From Actinernus sp. WN-2022 (taxonomy: Eukaryota > Cnidaria > Anthozoa > Actiniaria > Actinernidae): a stretch of 64,000 nt of DNA. Shown in pieces: positions 31,972-43,683 of the stretch. The notes beneath the pieces were generated by a model. That model ran no database searches and had not been told where the DNA came from. It saw only the letters and a program-made list of their open reading frames with translations. The DNA lies in the NCBI GenBank assembly GCA_030867875.1, contig JAOWCC010001634.1, positions 39,575,403-39,639,402 on the forward strand. Direction: 5' to 3'. Each line of letters begins with the position of its first letter. Positions within the stretch are counted from its first letter, which is position 1. The translations under genes and the position numbers were made by a program.

Positions 31972-32471
31972 GGGGCCGTCGACATATTCGAAATGCCCCG
32001 CTTAACGCACAACGGACGTTTAGGGGGGAGGGGATAAGGGCATGGACGTTAGTGTGGGGCATTTAGAACAAACATTTTTTCATCAATAGACGTACACTTT
32101 TTAATCAAATGTTTCTAGTCGGCTAGTTCCGACATTAGAGCGCAATTTCTGTTGAATTTCCCGGAAATTTCAACAAGGTCTTGATTAGAATTATCATGAA
32201 ATACCTCAAACCTCTAGGTAAGTGTCGTGTCCGAATGAGTATCGTACGGGAATTTGAGGTACTGACTGACTGTACAGTTGCAGCTATTAAAGCTTTAAGC
32301 TTGTTTTATACTTTGTTTAGAAGTGAACTGCCGTGTATTTCATTACTGTTTTTCCTGACCTAAAAAAAGCATAAAACAATGGGTGGACGTTAAGGAGGAG
32401 GGGGGGGAGGGGGTCTGACCTTAACGTCCGTTGTGCGTTAAGCGGGGCATTTCGAATATGTCGACGGCCCC
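31972..32471. mobile_element. PIF/Harbinger-like MITE, 500 bp
   Basis: A perfect inverted terminal repeat of about 49 bases starts GGGGCCGTCGACATATTCGA and is flanked on both sides by TTA (31969-31971 and 32472-32474). A TTA/TAA duplication and GGG start are standard for PIF/Harbinger. No transposase. Confidence 0.8.
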
Positions 32472-32671
32472 TTACTCGTTTGGATAATCGAACGTGAAGG
32501 AAGAAACAGTATGAGTTGGTATGAGTTAGAAAATCAGCGATTTTCCTTAGCCAGTGGGACATATTGAAAAGACATCACGCCGCTTCAAGAACATGAACAG
32601 ACTTCGACTCGTTTATTTCGAGGCTAACTCAAATTGTACAGCACTGTGAAACATATTTACATGTAACGTTT

Positions 32672-33053
32672 GTGTATAATCTATCAAGACTCGTGAACCG
32701 GTTTGTAACACGATCTCAAGATGAAAGCCAATCAAAATGTCCCTTTGATCCGAATGCCTCAGTTTCCATGGCCACAACTCAATCAACCAACCAGGGACGA
32801 GGTACAGATTCTGTACCGGAAGAAACGAAAATCTCTACTCGAGCGGCCAGAGGCTCATCGCTTCGCGACTCGTGCTGCTGGTCTCGCTTCGCTCGCCCCG
32901 ACGATTTCGAGCCTCTGGTATCCAGGGTAGAACTGTCAGAGCAACACTGTCACTCGCCAACACGAAGCCAGAAATATACACACACACTTCATAGCACAGA
33001 ATTACCCGATAATTATGATGAGCCAAGCAATGCCAATGTTCAACTCTCAAGGT
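32672..33053 (+). CDS. Candidate exon 1 of a two-exon unknown gene
   Basis: An open frame from ATG at 32672 (127 codons) runs into a donor at 33053 (CTCAAG|GTAAAC). The protein is Ser/Arg-rich and low in motifs (SRLVNRFVTRSQDESQSKC near the start). In another frame, MMSQAMPMFNSQ (33016) reaches the same donor. Both remain open across the junction to 34316. The 3' half of this exon lies in an inverted repeat shared with 30405-30490, so it may belong to a mobile element. Confidence 0.3.
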
Positions 33054-33770
33054 AAACTTCAATCTACTTTGACCAGTCTTTTATTGTGGATTATTGTGTA
33101 TGATTATAAGGTGAGTAATCTGCACAGGCTGTATACATGATGATCAAAGATAATCTAATATATCCTGTACGTTTGGTTTTTAACAACGATTTATACCTGT
33201 TTTGATTTGACGAACTTTGCCTGAGAATATTCTTAACCTTAGCTATGGAAAATGCAACTTGTATATATCTTAAATACCAACATAACCCTAACTATTTCAT
33301 AGTAGACTAGGCTTCAATAAACAAACTTACTGAAGAAAAATGAAACAAACAAGAAATAGCATAATATAGTTATAATAATCATGTTTTATCGTCAGCTCAA
33401 GTTCCACAAAAAAAAGCATTTATATTAGCTGGAAGCCTATTAGATCATGTTTATATAAAACAAAATAACAGTTCAAAGGTTACTTTAAGTCCGTAGTTTT
33501 AAGTTATAAATGCAATAAGCAATGTTATTTGAAAATGAATAATAAAACCAAGCTGGGCCAAGGATATTTGTACATGTAGATGTTATTGTGTACTTACAGC
33601 TGAGTAACACAGCTGTTTGATATTTATGTTCTAACATTTCATATTTATTTATACATGATAATTCGCAAAGGTGTACCATCAACTGCGAATATATAAAATA
33701 CAAAAACTAAATACTAAATAATTCACTAATAACAAAAAATGAAAACAATTATATAAAGTAATATTAATTG
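33054..33770. other. Possible intron, no gene seen
   Basis: AT-rich sequence between the candidate donor at 33053 and a minus-strand LINE scrap; nothing recognised. Confidence 0.4.
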
Positions 33771-33774
33771 AGCA

Positions 33775-33985
33775 GTCATTGGTCATGGCTGAAATATTGA
33801 ACAAGTGTGGACTTGAATTCACTTAAACGGGGGACTTTTCTAGAAGATAATTAGGCAACATGTTCCACTCCTTAACAGTTCTTCTAAAGAAACTAAATTT
33901 ATACGTATTACTCGAACTACCTACATGTAGACCTTTTACAAAGCGTTTTGGGTGAGAGGATCGAGTAGCACTACTAGGCATAGAC
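33775..33985 (-). pseudogene. LINE RT C-terminal scrap
   Basis: The minus strand reads SSNTYKFSFFRRTVKEWNML then PNYLLEKSP and LSEFKSTLVQYF, the Y.(F/Y)SFFPRTI..WN.LP ... F ending of a CR1-like RT. It sits in the possible intron of the 32672-34391 gene model. Confidence 0.65.
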
Positions 33986-34315
33986 ATGTCATACTCTTAT
34001 TTAGTTAATTATGATCAACATACAGTTGTTATTGCACTGTACATACAGTGCACTCAGAATGTATGAGTGCTCAAGAATTACATCATGGCCTACATGCAGG
34101 TATGTATTTGGTGAACCTAGTACAAAATTGACCCTCTGAACAGAGTTATTAGAGATGATGTCGGTAGGGCATAATAAAAACAACTCTTTCTTTCTGGGAG
34201 ATACTGTATAATTGACTTCACATGCACCTCATACAACTAGACCATGGTCAGATGTAATATATTATTGGTTGGTTATTATTTTTTCTCAAATTTCTATTAT
34301 GTTTTCCTTTACAGG

Positions 34316-34391
34316 TTACTCAAATCCAAGCCTAGACAATGTAAAACAGCTCTTGAAAGTTTTGAACCCAAGAGATAGTGACAGACCATAA
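34316..34391 (+). CDS. Candidate terminal exon of the two-exon gene
   Basis: A strong acceptor (TTTTCCTTTACAG) is followed by GTTACTCAAATCCAAGCC. Joined to the MMSQ frame it reads GYSNPSLDNVKQLLKVLNPR and stops at about 34391. Joined to the long frame it reads RLLKSKPRQCKTALESFEPK and stops. Family unknown. Confidence 0.3.
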
Positions 34392-34565
34392 TATGAGCTT
34401 CAAAGAAGTAACTGATACAATGCCTACCCACACATTGATCAAATACTTTATGATGATTCAGGAAAGCAATATTAAATTACATACACCGTTGTTATAGACC
34501 AGTTTACGGTTCGTGCACAGTTCCTATACAAGTATGTGGAATCCTTTTGTAATTTATACATAAGA

Positions 34566-35060
34566 ATAAAGACTGCTAAATTCAGCTAATAATTCTTCCC
34601 TTTGGTTATTACTAAGAGGATTTCAAATGAAAGTGTCTTTCATCTTCAATCTTATTGGGGGCACACGATCAGAAATCTGAAGAAGGGTAATCCAATTGGC
34701 GAATATGAAGAGGAAGGAGTAAAACTACCTGATTTTTCTTCTTACATTAAGGCTTCTCGGATTAAAGTAGCATTAAGAATTCAAAGGGGAGAGGAGATGT
34801 CTTCAAATATTTTGTCGCTGTTTCGCTTTCAGGAAATAGGGGGGAACGGAGCAGTTTATTTTAACTTTGATGTCGATTGCATTCCTCGTAGTTTAGCCAG
34901 TTATCATTTTGATGAGACGTGGGCAGAGGTTTTTGTTATTAGCATTCAACAACCTGTTGATGTCCTTAGACAATGCCTTTGGGATAACAAATTTATTAAA
35001 ATAGGTGGAAAATCCATTTTCCTGAAAATATTTCATGAATGTAATATCAATTTTGTAAGT
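34566..35060 (+). pseudogene. Tx1/L1-like LINE ORF2 middle fragment
   Basis: The frame reads IRNLKKGNPIGEYEEEGVKL then PDFSSYIKASRIKVALRIQR, then VDVLRQCLWDNKFIKIGGKS and FHECNINFVSDFL. The IGEYE.GG.K.PD ... K..W..R segment after the RT core is typical of L1/Tx1 ORF2. It is the part directly upstream of the piece at 48110, so both came from one family. Stops at 35100 in another LINE's tail. Confidence 0.65.
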
Positions 35061-35074
35061 GATTTTTTATTTAT

Positions 35075-35280
35075 TTTTTTCAATTCAATTCAATTTATTT
35101 AGAAATACTATAAGGGAGAACGTACAGAAGAAAGGCCAAAGCCAGAGGCTTAAATGGCTTATGGTCAGTAGAGATAGTACAATATTACAAGTATTTTTTT
35201 TTACAAGATGGAAAGAAAATCAAAGTGGTGAATTAACTAACGAACATACACACACAAAATAGCTATAGTTTACAAATTTA
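35075..35280 (-). mobile_element. LINE 3' end with (AATTG)n tail
   Basis: On the minus strand: GCCTCTGGCTTTGGCCTTTC, TCTAAATAAATTG, then repeated AATTG (35076-35096). This is a 5'-truncated CR1/L2-like 3' untranslated end, abutting the 3' end of another minus-strand LINE at 35280. Confidence 0.5.
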
Positions 35281-37740
35281 AAATAAATAAATAAATAAAT
35301 AAACTGTTTATTGATATATACCTTATTGCCTGTATTTATAATTGACATTGTTGCCTGTATTTTTTTTTTATTTTTTTTTGCAAAGAAAAACTAGATAATT
35401 ATTAAATGATAACAGTGTGTATTAAAAAGTATAGACAAAATTAAGCTTTTATAAAACGATTTTTTTAAAGTACTAGCGATCATGTAGGAAAAAAAATTAA
35501 GTTTCTTTCTGAAATTGCCAACATTTAAAGAGTTGCGAGGAGAGAGGGGGACACTATTCCAAATAGTAGGGGCCTGTGAACGAATAGAAAATTGGTGTTT
35601 AAGAAATTGTTTATGGAGATTAAACCTTGAACGGGTAAAGTAATCATGACATTCATAGTTAAAAAGAAAAAGAGAAGAAAGAGGAGCGGGTAGTAAATTA
35701 TTGATATGAGAAAAAACAAAGGATGATATTTGGAATTTGTAAATAGAAGAAATAGGTAGAATGTTGAGACTGAGAAAGAGAGGTTTGGTGTGACTACGCA
35801 GAGGAGAGTGTGTAATAATACGCAGAACCTTTTTTTGAAGTAAGACGAGGGGTTCGATGTGAGAAGAATAGGTAGATGCCCAAATAAGGTTGCAGTAGTT
35901 GAGATATGGTAAAATAAGAGCATTATATAAAGTCTTTAAAGTTTCGGAGGCCAGATATTGCCTGAATTTACAAATAACACCAATTACTTTAGAAATTTTA
36001 TCACAGATTGTGTCAATATGAGGTTTCCATGAAAGATTTTCATGAATAATAATTCCTAAAAATTTGGCATTTTGTATTCTATCAACCGAAGTGCCATTAA
36101 TAATGATGTTTATTATACGACTTGGCGTTTTCGAGTGCAAATACGGGCTAAAACGAGTGCAAATATGAGACGGTATTACACGGGTCACAAACCGGTTTGC
36201 ACAGGTTTATTCAACACTTAAAAGGTTTTGTAAGCGCGCGAGCCAATCGAAATGGGGGCTGTTTGAGTAACAGCCAATCAGCTTTTAGCGCGCGAAAAAA
36301 ACTTTTCAGTATGCGCCCGCCCCCGACATTGGGCTGAGAGATTTCTTCTCTCGAGATTTCTTCTCTCAAGATTTTCTTCAAACAGAGCAGTAAGGTAAGC
36401 GAAAACAAACATGTTTTGTTCGTGTTAGCTGTCGTATAATAAACAATTTATTACACGAAGAGTTGTGTAATACGGCTGGTAATTTTTACTCGTCAATTTT
36501 ATTTTTTCTCGCCTTTCAGGCTCGAAAAAATAAAACTGACTCGTAAAAATACCCAGCCGTATTACACAACATTCCGTGTAATAAGCTCTTTTTATTACAC
36601 ATTTGGGGTTGATATCCGTGGTATAAAGCCGTGAATAAAAACCATATCAGTGAAGTGATATGATATCACTTCACTGTACTATTGCTTTTAGAAATACATT
36701 TTGTTATGCTTAATTTTGTGTTATTGTATTCACTTTAAATGTATAATAAACAAATTATGTCATGTTAAGAGCCTGATATCGTTTTTATTCACTCGATTTT
36801 CGTATCATATCGCTCACTCGCTCGCGGACTCGCTCGTTCGAGATACGATACGAAAACCTCGTGAATAAAAACGATATCAAGCTCTTAACATGTAATAATC
36901 TCTATGTATACCACTGAGGTTAACTTTTTTCGCCTAGGATGAAAAAAAATGAATTTAGTTTTGTCAGGATGAAGAGTAAGCTTATTAGCATTAAACCAAG
37001 AAGAAACATGAACAAGTTCATGATTAACAATATCAATGAGTGAAGAAGGATCTTGGTGACTAAAGAAAATATTAGTATCATCGGCAAATAGGATAAATGA
37101 TAGGAGCTTTGAAGAATTAAAAAGGTCATTGATATATAAAAGAAAAAGGAGTGGTCCAAGCACTGAGCCTTGTGGAACTCCACATTTGATGGTATTATAT
37201 GAAGAAATATGGCTGTCAATTTGTACGAATTGTTGTCTATTATGGAGATAACTAATAATCCAGGCTAAAGGAGTACCACAAATGCCATAAAATTTAAGTT
37301 TTTCAATAAGAATTATATGATCAACAGTGTCAAATGCTTTCTTTAAATCAACAAAGATACCAACCGTAAATTCATTTTTTTCAAAGCCTTGAAATATGTG
37401 GTCGACAAGATCGAGAACAGCCATGTAAGTGGAATAATTTTGTCTAAAACCATATTGATGATGATTAAGAATACCGTACTTCACAAAGAATTCAGTGAAG
37501 CGAGAATATACAAGTTTTTCAATGACTTTAGAAAAGCAAGGCAAGATAGAGATGGGTCTATAATTGGAGAAATTGGTTTCATCGTCGCACTTGAAGACAG
37601 GAAGAATCTTAGCAATTTTAAGTTTATCAGGGAATTCACCAGCAGAGAATGATAAGTTACAAATATAAGATAGAAGAGGAGCTAGCAAATCAATAGAATG
37701 TTTCATTGGTGAAATACGGATACCGTCATAACCTTCACTG
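35281..37740 (-). pseudogene. Outer LINE: RT with (TTTA)n tail, split by MITEs
   Basis: Minus-strand RT. FSNYRPISILPCFSKVIEKL (about 37580), KKAFDTVDHIILIEKLKFYG, CGVPQGSVLGPLLFLLYIND (about 37190) and ILFADDTN (about 37080) are the core. After a MITE cluster the frame resumes with AKFLGIIIHENLSWKPHID (about 36060), LPYLNYCNLIWAS, LRIITHS and APTIWNSVPLS (about 35570). The 3' end is (TTTA)n at 35281-35303. Its upstream part (TGSYPNSFILTPTSPEEVSS) lies at 40855-40940, beyond the inserted inner LINE. CR1/Jockey-type. Confidence 0.8.
36110..36905. mobile_element. Cluster of nested MITE hairpins
   Basis: Three structures inside the outer LINE RT. 36109-36446 is bounded by TTTATTATACGAC / GTCGTATAATAAA. 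36449-36598 is a nearly perfect 150-base palindrome (TTGTGTAATACGGCTGG and complement). 36757-36898 is a palindrome with CATGTTAAGAGC, TGATATCGTTTTTATTCAC and complements. A short GTGAAGTGATATGATATCAC hairpin lies between. The right half of the last one recurs at 54511-54607. Confidence 0.7.
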
Positions 37741-38009
37741 ATTTATTTGGCAACTAGGTCAATGTACAGTGCTTTAGAAAATAAATTACATTGTCATATA
37801 GGCTACTGATGAATCACAATTATAAAGTTATAAATCACAATAATGGGAAATAAAACAAAGAGCAAGCTATCATAATATTGATTGAATATTACAAGGGGTA
37901 GAGTGGTGCAATTAAAGTAGCATTTCTATTACATAACTATTACATTAATTCAACATAAATACTATATAAGTACTAGTACCAATGTATTAAATAACTAAAT
38001 AAACATATT

Positions 38010-40112
38010 TTAGTTCAGAGATACGAGAGAAAGGAAATCATTCTTAAGTAGTTTCTTATAATTATATGTTTTTAGAGATTGTCGAAGTTGTAAAGGAAGA
38101 GAGTTCCAAATGGTGGGTCCTTGAACGCGAATTGAGTAAATAAGTTTGTGATGATGAAGATGTAAATCATCTTTATGTCTAGTAAAATAATGGTGAAAAT
38201 CATAATTGAAATTAAAAAGTAAGGATATTGAGGAAGGCAACTGCTTTTGGGTATGTAAAAAAAAAAACATGATATTTGATATTTGAAGACTTCGAAAATA
38301 CTGAAGATGCTAAAATGGTTAAATAGGGGAAGGGAAGGTGTTTGTGGGGGAGAATGAGTAATAATACGAAGTGCTTTTTTTGTAATTGGTGTATAGGTTT
38401 TAAGTACGTGAGAGGGAAAGGTTGATGCCCAAATTATGTTACAGTACTGAAGATAGGGTAATACTAAGGAATTATAAAGTATATGAAGAGTGTTAGTATT
38501 AAAGAATTGTCGGGCTTTACTTATAATTCCTATGCTTTTTGCCATTTTTGTACTAATGGATTTGATGTGAGGCTTCCAGGAAAGATGTTGATGAATGATA
38601 ACACCTAAAAATTTAGTTTGCTCGGTTCTATTTATATTATGATTATCAATGGAAATGGTTAAATTAGTAAAGTTATTTTTTTTCCTGGGGGGATGAAATA
38701 GAATGAATTTAGTTTTATCTGGATGTAAGGAAAGTATATTGGCTTTAAGCCAGTCTCCAACATGTGTTAATTCACTATTTATAATATTTGACAGTTCTGA
38801 AATATTCTTACTACTATAAAATATATTAGTATCATCAGCAAATAAAATAAAAGATAGTTGTGAGGAACTATTGAAAATATCATTTATGTAAATAAGGAAT
38901 AAAAGTGGTCCCAGAATTGAACCTTGTGGAACACCACATGAGATGGGGTTAGGCAAGGATCTCACACTGTCTATCTCAACATATTGTTTTCTGGATGAAA
39001 GATAACTTTTCAACCATTGTAACGGTATTCCTCGAATGCCATAGAATTCAAGTTTATCTAGGAGAATAGAGTGGTTGACAGTATCAAATGCTTTTTTATA
39101 GTCAATAAATATACCAATTGTAAATTCGTTTTTTTCAAACGATTGCATAATTTTGTCTACAAGCTCAAGGATGGCCATAAATGTAGAGTGATTTTTTCGA
39201 AATCCATATTGGTGGTTACTAAGAATTTTGTGTTTTATTAAGTAATCAAGAATTCTTTGGTACATAATTTTTTTCCAAAATTTTCGAAAAACAAGGAAGA
39301 ATAGATATTGGTCGATAATTGCTGAAATTATGTTGGTCTTCATTTTTGTAGATAGGTATAACTTTACCTATCTTTAGTTTATCTGGTACAACACCAGTAG
39401 AAATTGATGTATTCCATATATTAGACAAAGGAAGGGCAAGTAAATCTATAGTTTCCTTGATGGGAAGAATGTTGATGCCATCAGAGCCTTCAGCTTTGGT
39501 TATTTTTAGGGACATGACAATTGATACAACTTCATCAGGAGATGTGGGAGAAAGAAAGATACTCTGAGGATAAGTTCCTTTAAGATAGGCTGTATGACTA
39601 GTAGCACTGGGTAATATTTTGTTTGCAAGAGAAGGTCCAACATTTGTGAAAAAAGCATTGAATTTGTTTACGATTTGTGTTAAGTCAGTATATGAGCCAT
39701 TTGTGTCTTTCAAATTTGAAGGTGTATGTGATGATAGTTTTTTTGATATGACTTCTTTAATGGTGGACCATGTGTTTTTTAAAGAGCAAGATGCAGATGA
39801 CAGTTTGTCATGGTAGTATTTTTTTCTGGCTAGTATTACCGTATGATTATATTTATTTCGATATTTAGTGTATTTGATTTTGTTCATGCTTGATGGGTTC
39901 AGTAACAGTTGCTTGTAAAGGGCATTTTTTCTTCGACAAGAGTTTTGTAAGCCAGTAGTGAACCATGGTTTGGAATTTGATCTTCTATTGAACACCACAG
40001 TTTTTAATGGAAAATGTTTTTCATAAATAGGAATTAGTACGTCGATAAAATGATTATAGCCATCATTGGGGATTGGTATATGAATCAGTGAATGTCCAGT
40101 CAATAAGGGCAA
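38010..40112 (-). pseudogene. Inner LINE: reverse transcriptase
   Basis: Two frameshifts (an A7 run near 39280 and an 11-base run at 38257-38267) join three frames: the linker SKPWFTTGLQNSCRRKNALY, KITKAEGSDGINILP, NYRPISILPCFSKILEK, KKAFDTVNHSILLDKLEFYG, CGVPQGSILGPLLFLIYIND, ILFADDTNIF (catalytic ADD), FLGVIIHQHLSWKPHI, LPYLQYCNIIWAS, ALRIITHSPP and, in the last frame, GPTIWNSLPLQLRQS. Full-length RT by family standard. Confidence 0.85.
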
Positions 40113-40850
40113 GTTCAGAACGAAAGTTTATAATATTAGTGGGAGACATATGACGTTTTTTTATTGTTGGAGGCCTACAGTTGTGAATAAGTGTTGTATT
40201 TGTTATTTGAAATATCGGAAGATGATCAGATATATCAGTATACAGAATACCACTGATCTTGCTGTGATCTAGGTTATTAGTGAATATGTTGTCTATTAAG
40301 GTAGCAGAATGAGAAGTAATTCTGGTTGGTTTTGATATCAGTGGATAAAAACTATTAGACATCATAAGGTCCAAAAAGTCATTAGTTGGTTCATGAGAAT
40401 CGCAGTTCAACATATTAATATTGAAATCACCTAAAATGTAGCACTTTTTATTTTCAAAACTTAGTTTAGATAAGGTATGTCTAAAACTATCAATAAAATT
40501 GTTTACATCAACATCTGGAGGCTTATATAAACAACCTATAATTATGTTTTTGTCATGCGTTTGAATAATTTCTGAAAATATTGATTCATAATTTTTTGGG
40601 TCTTTGGATTCAAGATCACGACGGATTTTAAAATTATATAAATTACTGATAAACAAACCCACACCTCCACCCATTTTATGTCTTCTAGGATTTGAAAGAA
40701 AGCTAAACCCTGGGAGATTATAGATATCACTAGTATTATCATCTAGCCAAGTTTCTGAAATTCCTACAGCGGAAAAAGTAGATAGATAATCATACAGATC
40801 TTCACAATGTTTTTTTAAACTCCTTATATTAATGTGAAAAGTAGTATTCT
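40063..40850 (-). pseudogene. Inner LINE: APE endonuclease domain
   Basis: The frame carries FHINIRSL, GISETWLDD, GGGVGLFISN, LGDFNINML, PTRITSHSATLIDNIFTN and the catalytic YTDISDHLPIF, i.e. the full set of APE-type endonuclease motifs except the extreme N-terminus. The frame breaks at a CCCC run near 40068; one base fewer would read TNPNDGYNHF into the next segment. The endonuclease nicks target DNA for target-primed reverse transcription. Confidence 0.8.
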
Positions 40851-40940
40851 TAAGTATAGTATTCTTAAGTGAGGAGACAATCGAAGACACTTCTTCAGGA
40901 GAAGTTGGAGTGAGAATGAAACTATTAGGATAGGAGCCAG
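40851..40940 (-). pseudogene. Outer LINE: upstream remnant
   Basis: The minus strand reads LTGSYPNSFILTPTSPEEVS, matching the inner LINE's YLKGTYPQSIFLSPTSPDEV. It is the upstream part of the RT split by the inner LINE and is cut at 40941 by the TTAA-type element. CTTAAGAATACTA is duplicated at the junction with the inner LINE. Confidence 0.65.
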
Positions 40941-41234
40941 TTAAAGTGCCTATAACCCCAAAAAAATTACGCTTTCAGATCAAACTTAGAAGTATTCTAT
41001 GCAACTTCCCGAAAAAAATAATGGTTTTAAAGCATTTCTCTTTTTTTTACGGCTTTTCAAAGTTGAGAGCCGTGAACTTTTACCGTCATCTTAGCGACTT
41101 GGTGGGGTCTGGGACTAGTTACGTCATAGTAGGGAGCCATGTCACGTGATAAAGGCTTCTCTCATATACTTTTGGTTCGTTCTTTCTTATTTGCGTCGTA
41201 AGTTCTGTAATTTTCTGCTGGACTTTTTGACAAA

Positions 41235-41451
41235 ATGTCTTCGTCAGGCTCCGAATCTGAAGACAGTTGTTCATCGGACAATTCCGAGCTAAATTTTATC
41301 AACTATATATGAGCTTGAAGCAGAAGAATCTGCCGGCGAAGAGAGCGGACAGCGCGGATGAGCCACTCGCCGATGAAGAATGGGCTATAAGAGTACAGAC
41401 GGAGACCTCCAGAATCGGTTCAGTGGAAGGCCTCGAAGCAAGGAAAAGCTG
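41235..41451 (+). pseudogene. P2X7-intracellular-domain-like gene, first exon
   Basis: ATG at 41235 opens MSSSGSESEDSCSSDNSELN, an acidic Ser-rich start typical of cnidarian P2X7-domain proteins. A TATATA insertion gives a stop. In the next frame SADEPLADEEWAIRVQTETS and IGSVEGLEARKSW lead to a donor, AAAGCTG|GTGAG, at 41451. In the family the cysteine-rich zinc-binding exon follows (W-C-x-C), but it is absent here. The +1 shift near 41345 is shared with the inverted copy, so it predates the duplication. Confidence 0.6.
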
Positions 41452-41761
41452 GTGAGTTAAACTGTCCAAAATTAAAATAAGTTATCATAGCCCTTCATGG
41501 GCTTCCCGTGGCCATGGCCCATGGTCTCCCCAAAAAACATTGCAGGATGCCAAAAGAATCCAGTGATCCTTGCAATCGCAACAATCATATAAGCCTTTAT
41601 TTACTTGTAAGAATCGCTATAAATGAAGATACGATAAACAGTTTCCTAATATCGTTTTTACAGGAACTAGTTGCCTATCGTATCCTAATATCGTAATTCC
41701 TCTTATATTTACCCTTTTCGGAATTTACTTTCTTGATAATATTTTACAGTTCGTGGAAATT

Positions 41762-42762
41762 TAGCCTGGGAAACCAGCCGACTCTTATCGCTCCCGACTC
41801 GCGAAAGAGACGTCTGGGAAGTGAGGCAGAAAATGCCATACTAATGACGTAGCAGATAGCCGTTTCACGATGCATAAATTAGTTGCAATTCTCAGAAGCC
41901 GAATGCGAACAACAGAGTTCTTTTCAAGGAATATAACTACCGTGGCTGCTCGTTTGCTTGGCAGTGGATCACCGTCACGAACAACTCATGAAATTCAAGC
42001 CTATTTAGCGTGTGCCGGTGCTGTTGTTGGCTCCTTTGCAGACTGAGTTCTTTCAGCGGCTAGTAAAGCGAAATGTCGTACTGTCAAAACATTTACAAGA
42101 AAGGTACTGACTACTGTCATACTTGTTTATAATTTCATATCAGTAAACCTACATACACTGAGCTATCACAAACCACTGGATGAGTTGTTGTTGCGGCGGA
42201 TAAATCGTTCAGACAGTGAATCTGGGCTATGAATAAACATAATTACATGTAAGTGTGCTATGAATCACGAACCAAGTGTGATATGAATCAATCACCCAAG
42301 AAAACGGGCAGCCTCGGTAGTATACCTGAAAATAACCGCTGCATTCTGTAGCTAACCTCTTAGGCTACTGACCTGACAAAAGAGCTGGCTTGAAAAGTGG
42401 CCTGCTATGCTGTGTGTAGGTTTTGAAATTATAAACAACTATTATGTTTTGACAGTCGTAGGACAAATTCTCTTGACCGGGCCGAGCCGCTGAAAGAACG
42501 AAGCAAGCGAGCTACCAACACACGCTAAATATATAGGCTTGAATTTCATGGTTGTTCATGACAGTGACCACTGCCAAGCAAACGAGCAGCCTCGGTAGTT
42601 TATATACTCTGTTGTTCGCATTCGGCTTCTGAGAATTGCAACTAATTTATGCATCGTGAAACGGCTATCTGTTACGTCATCAGTATGGCATTTTCTGCCT
42701 CACTTCCCAGACGTCTCTTTCGCGAGTCGGGAGCGATAAGAGTCGGCTGGTTTCCCAGGCTA
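41762..42762. mobile_element. MULE-like element, 1001 bp, exact 9-bp TSD
   Basis: GTGGAAATT lies directly outside both ends (41753-41761 and 42763-42771). Long inverted arms of about 320 bases start TAGCCTGGGAAACCAGCCGA and include CGAATGCGAACAACAGAGTT and TTCTTTCAGCGGCT. Nine-base duplications with long inverted repeats fit Mutator-like elements. No transposase. It sits in the intron space of the P2X7-like unit and is missing from the inverted copy. Confidence 0.8.
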
Positions 42763-43511
42763 GTGGAAATTCAGTATGCACCATATTGGCCCTCTCAATT
42801 GAGAAACATGCACCAACTATATATGTTTTAGCAGGAAACATCCCACAATGGCACATCCTAGATCCAACACTGCATACTAATATGTAAGGAAAGATTTATA
42901 CCAGGCATTAATAATGCTCAATAATGACCAAGGTATGAATTGAAATCAATGAACACAGTTCCGTTTTTAGTCTGACCAGGAAAGTGGAAGGTTTATCAGA
43001 GTATTTTGATCTATCGTGCATGTTAATTAAAAATAGTAGCTCTCGTAAGCAACCACACTGGGAATCAGGAAAAGGTGCTCATAACTAGTCAGAACTGGAA
43101 TCAGGAGTAGTTGCTCGCTTATGAGAGCTTGCACACACCACACCCATGGGGATATGACATATATAGTGCGACTGATATCACAGTATACAATACTGTACTA
43201 CTCTACTGTAACAGCATGAATGTCAGATATAATAAGAATATTGTTGCAAAATGCTAGTGCATATTTATATTTAGTTGACTCATTGCACAGTCTGGGATCA
43301 TGTCTCTGGAGTGGTTACTTACAAGAGTTTAAAAACAAAGAAAAAATGCAAAGGTGGTGGTACGCGCGGTGGTCACTTATGAGAGTGGCTGGTTACCACA
43401 GAGCACAAGAGTGGTCTCTGAGGGGAGCTGGTCACCTACAAGGGCAGTTTCACAAAGGGCTTCAACTGTATCAAACAATTGGTACTAACATATAAACTTC
43501 TTTATTTACAG

Positions 43512-43683
43512 ATTTCTACGAGTTGTCTCATACAGAGAGTACATCCAGTTAGTCTACGGTTATCTGGGCAACAATAGAATTCCTCTACTAGCATGTGCAT
43601 ATGACACAATCAGGACAAAATTCAATGCTGGGAAAGAAACCTTCACTGGATTTGAAGAAGATGAAGATGAAAGTACTTCATAA
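43512..43683 (+). pseudogene. P2X7-like gene, last exon
   Basis: The acceptor TTTATTTACAG is followed by a 172-base exon reading FLRVVSYREYIQLVYGYLGN then NRIPLLACAYDTIRTKFNAG and FTGFEEDEDES, stop at 43681. This matches the C-terminal end of P2X7 intracellular-domain proteins (FR..AYR.F..W..G.LG...R..LP.CA...IR..FP). The exon is intact, but the central Cys-rich exons are not found between 41452 and 43511. Confidence 0.65.

Larger units (their letters stand above)
37740..40850 (-). mobile_element. Inner LINE, near-complete APE-RT element
   Basis: A minus-strand LINE of about 3.1 kb inserted into the RT frame of a related LINE: the flanks SPEEVSSIVSSLK (right) and EGYDGIRISP (left) were once adjacent. 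It starts inside the endonuclease (FHINIRSLKKH) and ends with a 3' tail closing in CCAAATAAATC at about 37741. The coding sequence is broken only three times, each at a homopolymer. CR1/Jockey-type by motif order. Confidence 0.8.

Noticed and set aside
35525..35923. Minus-strand frame of 132 codons
   Set aside because: Out-of-frame shadow of the LINE RT.
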